A stretch of 64,000 nucleotides of DNA from positions 151,386 to 215,385 of the forward strand of contig JAFLBO010000007.1 in NCBI GenBank assembly GCA_017303475.1, read 5' to 3'. The notes under the pieces are model-generated. The model was not told where the DNA came from. It saw only the letters and a list, made by a program, of their open reading frames with translations, and searched no databases. Shown in pieces: positions 8,573 to 17,135 of this stretch. Every line of letters starts with the position of its first letter. Position 1 is the first letter of the stretch. A program made the translations under genes and the position numbers. The DNA is from Chitinophagales bacterium (lineage in GTDB: Bacteria > Bacteroidota > Bacteroidia > Chitinophagales > Saprospiraceae).

Positions 8573-11500
8573 TCAAGATGATAGATGTACCCCGTGTTTT
8601 ACCCCCCCCTCCACCAATCCCACCTCCGCCTCCGTCAACCCATACAACCCATACACCAACGCATCCACCTCCGCCTCCAGAGCCGAGGTGTCCGCATCCT
8701 TGTCCGCACGCTTGAGCGCGAGTATGCGGGTGACGAGGGAGATAATTTGTTCCTTTTGTCCAGAAGTCACATTGATAGGAATAGGGATGGATTCTACGTA
8801 AATAATTTTCAATCGAACAAACCCAGCCTGAACCTTGTCACAGACATTTTCTAAAAACAACCTACTGACTTTGGAATTAAGAATTCCTAGCAAGAATTTA
8901 TCATCAGAAATGATTAATTGATTATTGTCATTACCGTAATAAAATGACTCATCAAATGCGAAGGAGTTAGCTTCCAATGAAATTCCAGGCCAAAGAATTT
9001 TAGCTTTTTCAAATTCTCTCCAATAATCTACGGCATCCTGAATCTCATACCATTGATAACTCCCAGGCTTTCTACCCGGCCATTTTGGATCAGTGTTATT
9101 TTTAGGTCTAGGCAAAAGTCGTTCCTTAAACTGCAATAAATATTGTAAAATAGCCGGATATTCTTCTATCTGTATGCCCCTTCGGGTGAAAATCAAATAC
9201 TTATCACTCTTCGGCGACTGATACCGCTTAATATCCCGCCCGGCCAGAAACGGCTTGATTACTTCGGCACTTTTGGGGTCTTCGGTTATGAGCCGCTCGC
9301 GGGTGGCGGCATCTATCACAAAGGCTTCGTTGAGGCCGGTTTTGATACCATAATAAATCTTGCCCTCCACGTACTCGCCCAGGGGCTTGCCGGCCTGGCG
9401 CAGCTTGTCGAGCAGTTGCTGCACGGCCTGGTTGCTGAGGGTCCAGCCGGAATCTTGCAGGCCGCTTACCTGTACCTCAAACTCGTGCTCGCGCAGGTAG
9501 GCATGCAGCCCGTCCGGGAAATCGAGGGTTTGCACTTGAGCGGCTGTAAACTGCTCCTCGGCCCCGCGATTTTCCATCTCAAAAACACAAGGATAGGTGG
9601 TGGCCTCCTCAAACACCGGCAGGTCGCCAAAATCACGTATGGCCACTATGCGGCGCTGCTTTACATATTGCCGCAGCTTGTCGCCATAACCCGCCCGCAT
9701 CCATTTGTTGGGTAGTATATAGCTAAATTGTCCGCCGGGCCGCAGCACCTGCATGCCGCGTTCCACAAAGTACACATACAGATCGGCGGTGCCGGAAAAG
9801 GTTTCGTATTGTTTCTGGAAATAGGGTTTGAAAGCCGTCAGTTCTTCCTGCCGGATATACGGAGGGTTGCCCACTAAGCAATCAAAACCGCGGAAGACGC
9901 CTTCGTCGTCCAGCACTTCCGGAAACTCAAAACGCCATTCAAAAGCATCCCGGAAAATGGCATTGGCCCGGATTTCTTCAATCTGAGCGTCCAATTTTTC
10001 CAGTTCGGCGCTGATTTTGGCTATTTCGGCCCCTTGTTTTTTGGTTTCGGCCTCTGATAGCCCAAACAACTGCCCTTGCTGGGTGAGGTTGAACAGTTCG
10101 CCGCCCAGCTTGGCTTTTTTCTTCAGGAGAGGATCGTTGCGGTGTATTTCCGCCTGAAAATCGCTTTTTATCTGGTTAATCAGTTGCAGCAGCCCCTGTT
10201 TTACATCCTTGTCGGTGGCGCGGTGGTAATCGCGCACATAGCCACGGTAGGTTTGTATGTCGTATTTCAGGCTTTTGAGCGCCTTGCTCAGATCTGCATC
10301 CAGCGCAAAGCGACTCACCAGAGAGTTGCCCTGCTTGATGTTGATGTCGATATTCGGAAGCGTCTCCAATTCCCGGAACTTGCTTTCCGCGGTGAAATAG
10401 GCATTCTTCAGCAGCTCTATCCACAAACGCAGACGGCATATTTTCACCGAATTGGGGTTGATATCTACCCCGAACAGACAATGTTCAATGATACGCTGTT
10501 TTTCATGAAACAGGCTTTCCTGAATGCGCTGCATTTCGGCAGGCGCCTGCCCGTTTTTGAGTCGGTAACTGAAAAAGCCGTCTTCCCAGGTAAGGATGAG
10601 TTCGTCGTTTTCCACGCGCGCGTCTACGGGCAGGCGAAGGCCCGAGGCATCGGCCAGGATGCGCAGTTCGGATTTGATGGCAATGATCTCGTTCAGCGCT
10701 GAAACCAGAAAGTGTCCGGAGCCCACGGCCGGGTCGCAGATACGCAGGGAATGAATCACGGCATTGCTCTCCAGGATCTCCTGCCGGGAGCGACGATCGA
10801 TCAGGTGATTTTTCAGGTCGTCGAAATCGGCGCAATTCCAGCCGTGTTGGTCGTTGAACTTGTTCACCACGGCCCGCCGGATGGTTTCGCGGCACATATA
10901 CATGGTAATGAAGCCCGGTGTAAAGAAAGAGCCGTCTTTGTAGCCGTTCAGTTTTTCAAAAATCAGCCCCAGAACGGCGGCGTTGATGAGGGTTTTGCCT
11001 TCTTCCTGAATTTCCTGCGCGCCTTCGGAAGAGAAATCGTAGGCATCCAGAAACTGAAACAGGTATTCCAGGGTGCGCAGCTGGCCCGTGCGTTTTTTAC
11101 CGGCGTTGTCCTTGAGCACCGTGCCGGTGGCCAGGGGCAGCGTAAGGCGGTCTTTGAGGCTGTTGATGCGCAGGGTTTGACTTTCCAGGTCGGCAATTTC
11201 AAACAGGGAGCTGTTCAGGTATGGCACCTTTTCGAAACGCGCCTGCACATCGGCCGGGCGCGAGGCCGGTTTTTTGGCCAGCACATCAAAAAACAGCTCG
11301 TTCAGCTCATCGAAATCCTTGATCCGGTCGAAATTCAGGAAACGATACTCCGGGTTTTGTTCCTGGTAGCTGAGTAGCTGGGCTTCCAGGAGTTTCAGAA
11401 AGAGCAGCCGGTTCATCCAGATGATCACCAGTTCCAGACCCACGTTAAAGAGTTGTTCCTCCCGGGTATCGCCGTATTGCCGGGCATTGGGCAGGCGGCG

Positions 11501-12382
11501 CAGGCAGTCTTCCGTTTCTAGCGTAGCGATCACATTTTCCAGCATGGAGCCCGGGTGACGGTCTTTTTTGCGGGTAATGACCTTTTTTCCGCCTTCTTTG
11601 GTCTCTTCCAGTCCGATGAGGTGCAGCAGTTCGTGATAAAACCCCTTGTCGAGCGAATTGCTGTCGTTGGCAAAGGGCAATTTCAGCAGATGCACCGGCG
11701 AAATTCCCTTGTACAGCGGAATCAGTTTATGGTCGTTGCCATTATCCTGATCGAAGGCAATCTTCGTGTAATCTTTCAGGTTGAAGTACGTGAACGAGAG
11801 ATTGTCTACGATACCCGGCAGGAAATCGGCCCCGATGGTTTTATAGATCAGGTCGGTATTCTTTTTGGCGGCTTTGGCGTTGTGGTAGTATTCCACCAGT
11901 TTTTTATGGTGGTAGAAATAGCGTTCAAAGTCTTTCTCCTCGAAGATAAACCACTGATGAATATCGGTAATGATCAGCGATTTGATGCTGTGGTTTTCGT
12001 TCTCAATACGTTCGCGGAGGTAATACAACACCAGTTCCTGCAGGGCTTTCCGGTTGAGGTCGGAAACGCTGGTCATTTCCCCGGCGTTTTTGGGGCGTTT
12101 TACTTCCAGCAGCACGGCGGCCGGGCTTTTGGCGGTTTTTCCGGCATGGATGACCAGGTCGGTGCGTTCTTTGGAGGCCAGCAGGAAATCGTTTTTGTAC
12201 CAGGCGTCGTTCAGGAAATCGCGCAGGTGATCCCGTACATTGGCTTCGCTTTCTTCCAGGTCAATATTCGACAGCAGTATGCGCAGGCAATTTTTGAAGT
12301 TTTCGATGGCCGGCCGGGCCACTTTTTCCTTTAGGTAAGCCTTATTGAGGGCTTGTTGAAGGCTGAAGGGTGTTTTATCCAT
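8573..12382 (-). CDS. Type IIG restriction-modification enzyme (Eco57I-like)
   Basis: 1269 residues combining nuclease and methylase. The N-terminus has a PD-(D/E)XK-like core (RTD at 73-75, then LLEVKRPKN with Glu93-x-Lys95). The gamma-class adenine methyltransferase motif I DPAVGSGHF lies near residue 550 and motif IV NPPY near residue 837. The C-terminal ~300 residues (after a YGIKTGLNEAF motif) form a target-recognition domain typical of this family. Such enzymes recognise, methylate and cut on one polypeptide, so no separate specificity subunit is needed, and none is nearby. The frame is complete without interruption. The recognition sequence cannot be read from this. Confidence 0.93.
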   Translation of the reverse strand: MDKTPFSLQQALNKAYLKEKVARPAIENFKNCLRILLSNIDLEESEANVRDHLRDFLNDAWYKNDFLLASKERTDLVIHAGKTAKSPAAVLLEVKRPKNAGEMTSVSDLNRKALQELVLYYLRERIENENHSIKSLIITDIHQWFIFEEKDFERYFYHHKKLVEYYHNAKAAKKNTDLIYKTIGADFLPGIVDNLSFTYFNLKDYTKIAFDQDNGNDHKLIPLYKGISPVHLLKLPFANDSNSLDKGFYHELLHLIGLEETKEGGKKVITRKKDRHPGSMLENVIATLETEDCLRRLPNARQYGDTREEQLFNVGLELVIIWMNRLLFLKLLEAQLLSYQEQNPEYRFLNFDRIKDFDELNELFFDVLAKKPASRPADVQARFEKVPYLNSSLFEIADLESQTLRINSLKDRLTLPLATGTVLKDNAGKKRTGQLRTLEYLFQFLDAYDFSSEGAQEIQEEGKTLINAAVLGLIFEKLNGYKDGSFFTPGFITMYMCRETIRRAVVNKFNDQHGWNCADFDDLKNHLIDRRSRQEILESNAVIHSLRICDPAVGSGHFLVSALNEIIAIKSELRILADASGLRLPVDARVENDELILTWEDGFFSYRLKNGQAPAEMQRIQESLFHEKQRIIEHCLFGVDINPNSVKICRLRLWIELLKNAYFTAESKFRELETLPNIDINIKQGNSLVSRFALDADLSKALKSLKYDIQTYRGYVRDYHRATDKDVKQGLLQLINQIKSDFQAEIHRNDPLLKKKAKLGGELFNLTQQGQLFGLSEAETKKQGAEIAKISAELEKLDAQIEEIRANAIFRDAFEWRFEFPEVLDDEGVFRGFDCLVGNPPYIRQEELTAFKPYFQKQYETFSGTADLYVYFVERGMQVLRPGGQFSYILPNKWMRAGYGDKLRQYVKQRRIVAIRDFGDLPVFEEATTYPCVFEMENRGAEEQFTAAQVQTLDFPDGLHAYLREHEFEVQVSGLQDSGWTLSNQAVQQLLDKLRQAGKPLGEYVEGKIYYGIKTGLNEAFVIDAATRERLITEDPKSAEVIKPFLAGRDIKRYQSPKSDKYLIFTRRGIQIEEYPAILQYLLQFKERLLPRPKNNTDPKWPGRKPGSYQWYEIQDAVDYWREFEKAKILWPGISLEANSFAFDESFYYGNDNNQLIISDDKFLLGILNSKVSRLFLENVCDKVQAGFVRLKIIYVESIPIPINVTSGQKEQIISLVTRILALKRADKDADTSALEAEVDALVYGLYGLTEAEVGLVEGGVKHGVHLSS

Positions 12383-12535
12383 GATTCAGGGCAAGGGATT
12401 GGGAATGCAAGGATAGGAGGTTTTGGGGAGATGGAGTAGGTTGGTAGATAGATGAAGGCGAGATTTGGGAGTAGAAAGAAGACTTCTCCAATTCTAATAG
12501 AGTCTGAACTATCAGAGCATTTCGCCTCATCATTA

Positions 12536-13429
12536 CTAAGCCCAGAATGGATCCTGCTCCCAGTTATTGGGAAATCCCATATCTCTAACTGATATTGCAG
12601 GATATTCAGCTAACAATTCTTTCAATCTTATTGAAAAAGTATGCCGTGGTGCAATTATATTTAAAAGATATTGAATGCAAGATAAAATTGTGTAAACTCG
12701 ATCTGGCATTGAAGGTGGCAGCGAAATCCAAAGGAAGCCAGTGTGCTTTGGTAGTTTAGCTGTTTGAGTAAGAGTTCGGTTCCAAAGTCGGCTATGGTGG
12801 GCGCATATATTTCGCGCATGACTCAATGCGTGCATCCAGCTCTCCAGCACAAAAGGATTTAGTCCAAAATGGGCCGATACCTGTTTTTTTTCTGCGCTAA
12901 TTGCCAGATTTTGATAAATTTTAGAAAGGAGTCCCATTGATGTAACCTCCAAAGACATCCAAGCTGCCGGTCTTTTGGGTTGTGTATATTTCCTCTTGTA
13001 ATGTTTGATAAAAGTCTCGCTAGATCGCCTAATTTCCTTATCTAAGGATTTTAAGTCATTCCGAAAATTAACTTGATTATGGTAAAGTCGGCCATTTTCA
13101 AAAAAATGAGCCCCATGAGCCTGTGAAAAATGATAAATAATTTGTGTTCTAAATGCGATTTCAATCCGCTCAATTGCATCGAAAACTATTATTCTTAATC
13201 TTCTATCAAACCGGTACAAATCCAAAACATGTTCAAACTCAACATTGGGTAAAAAAGGATGGTTGGGATTTGCATTATTCTGCAAGGGATAAGTATATGC
13301 CCTAAGTCTATAATAACTTATGTGCGAGAGGTAATGCTCAGCTTTTTGAATATCTGGAATATTCAAGCCTCGGCTCTGAAGCAACCTGATTTGATCCGTA
13401 ATAGCTAACGATGGTTTTCTGTACTGCAT
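12536..13429 (-). CDS. Abi_2 family abortive-infection protein (HEPN RNase)
   Basis: 297 residues beginning YRKPSLAITDQIRLLQSRG and containing SHISYYRLRAY, hallmarks of the AbiD/AbiF (Abi_2) family. The HEPN catalytic R-X4-H motif is intact as RNICAH (Arg206, His211), followed by a second histidine and RLWNR. Family members are predicted ribonucleases that stop growth of infected cells. It stands alone with its own promoter on the same strand as the type IIG enzyme, 153 bp upstream of it. AT-rich composition suggests acquisition with the island. Confidence 0.88.
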   Translation of the reverse strand: MQYRKPSLAITDQIRLLQSRGLNIPDIQKAEHYLSHISYYRLRAYTYPLQNNANPNHPFLPNVEFEHVLDLYRFDRRLRIIVFDAIERIEIAFRTQIIYHFSQAHGAHFFENGRLYHNQVNFRNDLKSLDKEIRRSSETFIKHYKRKYTQPKRPAAWMSLEVTSMGLLSKIYQNLAISAEKKQVSAHFGLNPFVLESWMHALSHARNICAHHSRLWNRTLTQTAKLPKHTGFLWISLPPSMPDRVYTILSCIQYLLNIIAPRHTFSIRLKELLAEYPAISVRDMGFPNNWEQDPFWA

Positions 13430-13488
13430 AAAAAAAATAACCCGCCCGGGTGCGCTTGCAAGCAGAGGCGTGGCAGGTCTTATTACTG

Positions 13489-13519
13489 CAAATGTATGGG
13501 ATCTTTTTTACATAGCCAA
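13489..13519 (-). promoter_or_regulatory. Promoter of the Abi_2 gene
   Basis: Minus strand: TTG (13519-13517), 20 nt spacer, TACATTTG (13496-13489). The leader of about 55 nt contains a short GC-rich hairpin. Confidence 0.5.
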
Positions 13520-13600
13520 ATACTAAAAATTTTATTTGCCCTTCTATCTTCACCTCCGCTCCTCCAGCCAGACCTCAAACCGAGCTCTGACTAAACCTTA

Positions 13601-13657
13601 ATTGCTGAATTGATTCAGCAATTAACAGTCTTTTTTGCTGCACTGATTCAGCAAAAA
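13601..13657. repeat. Two adjacent hairpins sharing TGATTCAGCA
   Basis: First hairpin 13601-13622: perfect 10-bp stem ATTGCTGAAT/ATTCAGCAAT with a 2-nt loop. Second 13632-13657: 9-bp stem TTTTTGCTG/CAGCAAAAA with an 8-nt loop. The 10-mer TGATTCAGCA occurs in both (13611, 13644). The second could also terminate transcription. The 13430-13740 gap otherwise holds only the Abi promoter and a REP. Confidence 0.6.
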
Positions 13658-13731
13658 TATGTTCAATTAGAAACATGCGTGGGCAGGAAAATTCCGTTGT
13701 GGCTATTTGGGATGATGTATTACCCCCCGCC

Positions 13732-13750
13732 CCCGGAATATCATTCCGGG
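13732..13750. repeat. Dispersed REP copy (CCCGGAAT-ATC-ATTCCGGG)
   Basis: 8-bp arms with a 3-nt spacer, the same core and spacer as the last REP of the array at 41283-41301, 27.5 kb away. It contains the stop codon and final codons (Ile-Pro-Glu-stop) of the membrane protein gene on the minus strand. Confidence 0.8.
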
Positions 13751-14235
13751 ATACCTGCCATTCCACGCTCCTCCATCCATGCCTCAAACCTGTCTCCGGG
13801 CAAAAAGGTAATCCGCTGCCCAAAACGCCCGGGCGCTTTGAGGTGAATGGTTACCAGTTTTCGGCCCAGACGCCGAATTCTTTCTACCTTCTCCACATCA
13901 GCCCAGGGATAACGCACCGTAACCCAGTAATTGGTGACATAAAAATGGGTGTCGCCGGCATCAACCCGCTTGAGACGCCAGAGGGTGCGGCGCACAAACA
14001 GCAACCAGCCCAACCAAAGCACCAACAAAAAAAGACGGCCCCACAACGCCGGGAAAGGCAGATACAACTCTTCCTCCGGAATAAATATAAAGGTGAGCAA
14101 CAATCCGGTCAAAAACACCGTGACAAAAATGGGGGTAAAAACCCTCCAAAACAGGGTCATATTGGTTGAAAGACACTCGGTTTTTTCCGTTTTGCCCTGT
14201 TCCGGCTCCTGAGGAGTAGCGTTCTGATTTTCCAT
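13741..14235 (-). CDS. Small two-TM membrane protein of unknown function
   Basis: 164 residues: a polar N-terminal tail, two hydrophobic helices (about residues 33-53 and 65-82) and a C-terminal cytoplasmic-type domain with WVTVRYPWADVEKVERIRR and LKAPGRFGQRITFLPG, reminiscent of PH-like domains of small bacterial membrane proteins. No family is firmly recognised. The last codons (GIPE-stop) are supplied by a REP palindrome, implying that the C-terminus was trimmed or extended by REP insertion. Confidence 0.7.
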   Translation of the reverse strand: MENQNATPQEPEQGKTEKTECLSTNMTLFWRVFTPIFVTVFLTGLLLTFIFIPEEELYLPFPALWGRLFLLVLWLGWLLFVRRTLWRLKRVDAGDTHFYVTNYWVTVRYPWADVEKVERIRRLGRKLVTIHLKAPGRFGQRITFLPGDRFEAWMEERGMAGIPE

Positions 14236-14300
14236 AAATTATTGTGCCGCGCCCGGAATCCCGAAGCGCGGCACAAAGGTAGGTGAAATAGAGGAGAGTG

Positions 14301-14362
14301 AAAGGGGTTGAGGGGGGTGAAGAGTTTGAGGGGTTTGAAGGGTTTGAGGGGTTTGAAGGGGT
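14301..14362. repeat. 9-nt tandem repeat (GGTTTGARG) next to a stop codon
   Basis: Units alternating GGTTTGAGG and GGTTTGAAG run up to the stop codon of the choice-of-anchor L gene (TAA at 14365-14363 on the minus strand). The same 9-mer reappears at about 18666-18695 behind another gene. Confidence 0.75.
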
Positions 14363-14364
14363 GA

Positions 14365-16392
14365 TTATGGTTTGCAAACGGTGCGGCCGGCGTTTACACA
14401 TTTCAATACCGCCAGCAAATGCATGGCGTGTTCCGGAACCAGCAGGTTCACGTTTACATTACCCAAGGTAAGGTCGGTTACACGGAGCAGCTCGTTTACA
14501 TCCGGGTTGTTGGCCAGGGCCTGCCGCACAATGAAGTGCATTTCGCAAGGAATGTCCTTTAACTTGGTTGTGCCTAGCGCCGGGTTCAATCGCACAAAAA
14601 TTTTCAACTTCATGGCTTCGCCCAACAAGGGGTTTACTATACGCCCGGTAGCATCAATCGGATTGGTCATGAGACGGCAATCAGCATCAGCCACAGCATC
14701 ATCAAATTTCAACGCCACAGGTGTTGTTCCGGAATAAGGCAGCCATTGCACCACACAGGCGCCTTTGCCGGGAGGAAGGGTTACCGTAGCAGCGTTTTGT
14801 CCCCATTTTAATGGCCCAGATGCCAGAGCGCCTTCAATGAGCGGAGTGACGTCTTTAGTTATGGTTTGCACGCACTTACTGGTGTTCCGGCAATCATCAG
14901 TAGCTGTCCAATGACGCTCTGTGATGCAGAACCAATCACAATCTCCCAGAATATGAATGTCTTTGCGTGAAATAGCTACACTCAAATCACAGTTGTCGGT
15001 GGCTGTAGCCATTCCTGTTTTGGCAACTGTGGTATCGCAGGTAACCGTGATATTGGCCGGACAAATGATGGCGGGAGATTTTTTGTCTTCCACCTTGATT
15101 ACTTGCAAACAAGTATTGGCATTACCTGCCGGGTCTGTTACCGTCCAGGTACGACTGATGGTAAATTCATTTGGGCATGAACCGGGGGCTGTGGCATCGG
15201 TAAATCCTGGTGGCAATGTGCCACAATTGTCAGACACAACCGGATGGCCAACAGCTCCGGGATTGGTGGGCATTTCGCAGCTGACAGTGGTATTTGCCGG
15301 ACAAACAATACCGGGTTTTTCTGCATCTTTTACGGTAATAGAAAACTGGCAGGTTCCTGTATTGCCCAGCTGGTCTGTTGCTTTGCAGGTAACCATACTC
15401 ACGCCTACCGGGAAAGTACTTCCGGAGGCGGGAGAACAAGAGGTCGTTACCGGACAATCACTTACGGTCGTTGGATTGCCATAGGTAACTTTGGCTGCAC
15501 ATTGACCAGCGTCGCTGTTGATTGTTTTGTTGGCCGGACAAGTAATTTCTGGTGGTGAGGATTTAAAACTACCCTCCTTAATGAACACTCCGGAATCCAG
15601 ACGCTGATCGCTGGCATCCTGCACACCCAGTTTGAAATGGTATTTCTGACAAGCTTTAAGCGAAATTTTAGCAGTAAGCAACACCGTTTTACCGTCATAT
15701 TGCAAGGTGGTAGCGCCAGTCATATTCCGATAAAAAGCAGGATCACCCGGGCCGGGGCTACCGAATGAGTGAGGAGGCGTAGCGAATTGACCACAAGTGG
15801 GCGGGCCAACAGTATTGATTGAAACGGGTTTGGAGGTACTCGGAATCAGTGCAATATTTAAGTCGGCATAAGCGGGGCCGCCGGCAGGATTTGGTCCACT
15901 AACCAAAAAACCAAATACGTCATTGAACTGGCTGCAATAGTATTCTTCATATTCTTCTGAGCCAAAAACATATTCAAAAGACACCTGATTTCCGATGGAT
16001 TCCAGGTCAAACTCCAGCATACAGGCATCGAAGGTTTGGGGTGTAGGCGCCGGAAGCAGCTTGTCCAGATCCGCATTGCCACTCGCACCATTTAAGCCGG
16101 TAGCACCCGGAACGTCATTGGAGTGCGCCACCAGACTCACTTGTCCGGAAGTAAGCAAAATGCCTCTCCCAATGCCTACTTCATCTATGGAAGGACCTGT
16201 GGCAAAAGTTCCGGAAGCACCGTTGGGGCATTTTAATACGGCATTTGTAATGGTAACACCAGGCCCAACCAGTCGGGCAGCCAAATCTGATGGGTTATTG
16301 TTACTGGAAACTGACAATTGTGCTGAAGCGTTCCATGTGAGGAACAGGACCAGGATGCATAGCATCCGGCCCAAAGAGGGGAAGTGTTTCAT
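14365..16392 (-). CDS. Secreted choice-of-anchor L / HYR repeat protein
   Basis: 675 residues with a signal peptide (residues 1-24, ..NASA). Residues ~30-275 form a choice-of-anchor L domain with its hallmark FGSEEYEEY at 143-151. Three HYR-type repeats follow (about 283-520), each starting with a CPANxTV-like strand and rich in paired cysteines. The C-terminal ~150 residues have no sorting signal that I can recognise, unlike most such Bacteroidota proteins, so the secretion route is unclear. It probably acts as a surface or matrix protein in adhesion (inference). The next gene downstream on the same strand is the unrelated small membrane protein. Confidence 0.85.
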   Translation of the reverse strand: MKHFPSLGRMLCILVLFLTWNASAQLSVSSNNNPSDLAARLVGPGVTITNAVLKCPNGASGTFATGPSIDEVGIGRGILLTSGQVSLVAHSNDVPGATGLNGASGNADLDKLLPAPTPQTFDACMLEFDLESIGNQVSFEYVFGSEEYEEYYCSQFNDVFGFLVSGPNPAGGPAYADLNIALIPSTSKPVSINTVGPPTCGQFATPPHSFGSPGPGDPAFYRNMTGATTLQYDGKTVLLTAKISLKACQKYHFKLGVQDASDQRLDSGVFIKEGSFKSSPPEITCPANKTINSDAGQCAAKVTYGNPTTVSDCPVTTSCSPASGSTFPVGVSMVTCKATDQLGNTGTCQFSITVKDAEKPGIVCPANTTVSCEMPTNPGAVGHPVVSDNCGTLPPGFTDATAPGSCPNEFTISRTWTVTDPAGNANTCLQVIKVEDKKSPAIICPANITVTCDTTVAKTGMATATDNCDLSVAISRKDIHILGDCDWFCITERHWTATDDCRNTSKCVQTITKDVTPLIEGALASGPLKWGQNAATVTLPPGKGACVVQWLPYSGTTPVALKFDDAVADADCRLMTNPIDATGRIVNPLLGEAMKLKIFVRLNPALGTTKLKDIPCEMHFIVRQALANNPDVNELLRVTDLTLGNVNVNLLVPEHAMHLLAVLKCVNAGRTVCKP

Positions 16393-16435
16393 GTTATCTG
16401 ATTTTTAATGCGGAGAATAAATGGGGTTCAGGAAC

Positions 16436-16801
16436 CTATGGTTTGGGCAGGCCGGCCAGGTAGGTATTCCATTCTTTAGCCTTCCAATCAGGTTTGACCC
16501 GAAGGTTTAGCAGGATTTTAGCTTCTTTTTTATCAAAATTGATTTGATAAGAAACCAGTTCGGTTGTCAGGTTACTGAAGAACCAATCAGCTTTGTCTTT
16601 AGACGTAAAACCCATGGTAGAAATGTCCAGATGGTATAAATAACCAAACGGGGCGCTTTCATCTATGGAAAGCACCTTTGTGGCATTATTGTACCGGGCT
16701 TTTGAGAGAGATTGTGCATTCAGATCCTGACTGCTAAGCAAGCAGATCATCAGGGCAATGGAAGACACTGCCAAACGAAAAAAAAGGGGGGCGTTTTGCA
16801 T
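16436..16801 (-). CDS. Small exported protein of unknown function
   Basis: 121 residues with a clear signal peptide (hydrophobic 8-20, cleavage near LNAQ at 29-30). The mature ~92 residues include SIDESAPFGYLYHLDIS and end LAGLPKP, with a beta-alpha layout resembling a single small domain. It sits 43 bp upstream of the choice-of-anchor L gene on the same strand and could be co-transcribed with it. No family recognised. Confidence 0.7.
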   Translation of the reverse strand: MQNAPLFFRLAVSSIALMICLLSSQDLNAQSLSKARYNNATKVLSIDESAPFGYLYHLDISTMGFTSKDKADWFFSNLTTELVSYQINFDKKEAKILLNLRVKPDWKAKEWNTYLAGLPKP

Positions 16802-16843
16802 ACTTTGGAAATTTTAGGTAAAAAATTGGTTTGTAGTTCTTAG

Positions 16844-16975
16844 CGAGGCTGTCTCATAAGTCGCTTTTTTATTTTTACCGCAGAGGAGGAGAGACGCAGA
16901 GAGCTTGATAACCAATTGTTTACACCTCTGCGTCTCTCCGCCTCTGCGGTAAAAATTACTTTTGAGACACCCTCT
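16844..16975. mobile_element. 132-bp MITE with imperfect TIRs and CTTAG target duplication
   Basis: Left end CGAGGCTGTCTCATAAGT and right end (reverse complement) AGAGGGTGTCTCAAAAGT match at 14 of 18 positions. CTTAG flanks it directly on both sides (16839-16843 and 16976-16980). The inside is a long hairpin of TTTACCGCAGAGG and GAGACGCAGAG motifs. It has no coding capacity and is probably mobilised in trans by a transposase not present here. Confidence 0.7.
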
Positions 16976-17020
16976 CTTAGTCTGCCATTTATGTCGAAAC
17001 AATTGCCCACCGTGAACAAT

Positions 17021-17062
17021 ACAAAAAAAAATCCCCTCGCAGAGATGCTGCGAGGGGATTTT
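17021..17062 (-). terminator. Rho-independent terminator of the RND adaptor gene
   Basis: Perfect 14-bp stem (AAAATCCCCTCGCA and complement, 17028-17062) with a 7-nt loop, followed on the minus strand by a run of nine T. It lies 74 bp past the adaptor stop codon. Confidence 0.85.
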
Positions 17063-17135
17063 GACTACTTGACAATGAGTGTCTCGCTCCGAATGAGACG
17101 TTCATTTTTTTCTGCCAACATCCAGTGGTGCACCA

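Noticed and set aside
8518..8715. Pro-rich plus-strand frame
   Set aside because: It lies antisense to the end of the type IIG enzyme and in repeat DNA; low complexity only.
13430..13500. Short GC-rich hairpin in the Abi_2 leader as an attenuator
   Set aside because: The stem is short and not followed by a T run, so there is insufficient evidence.
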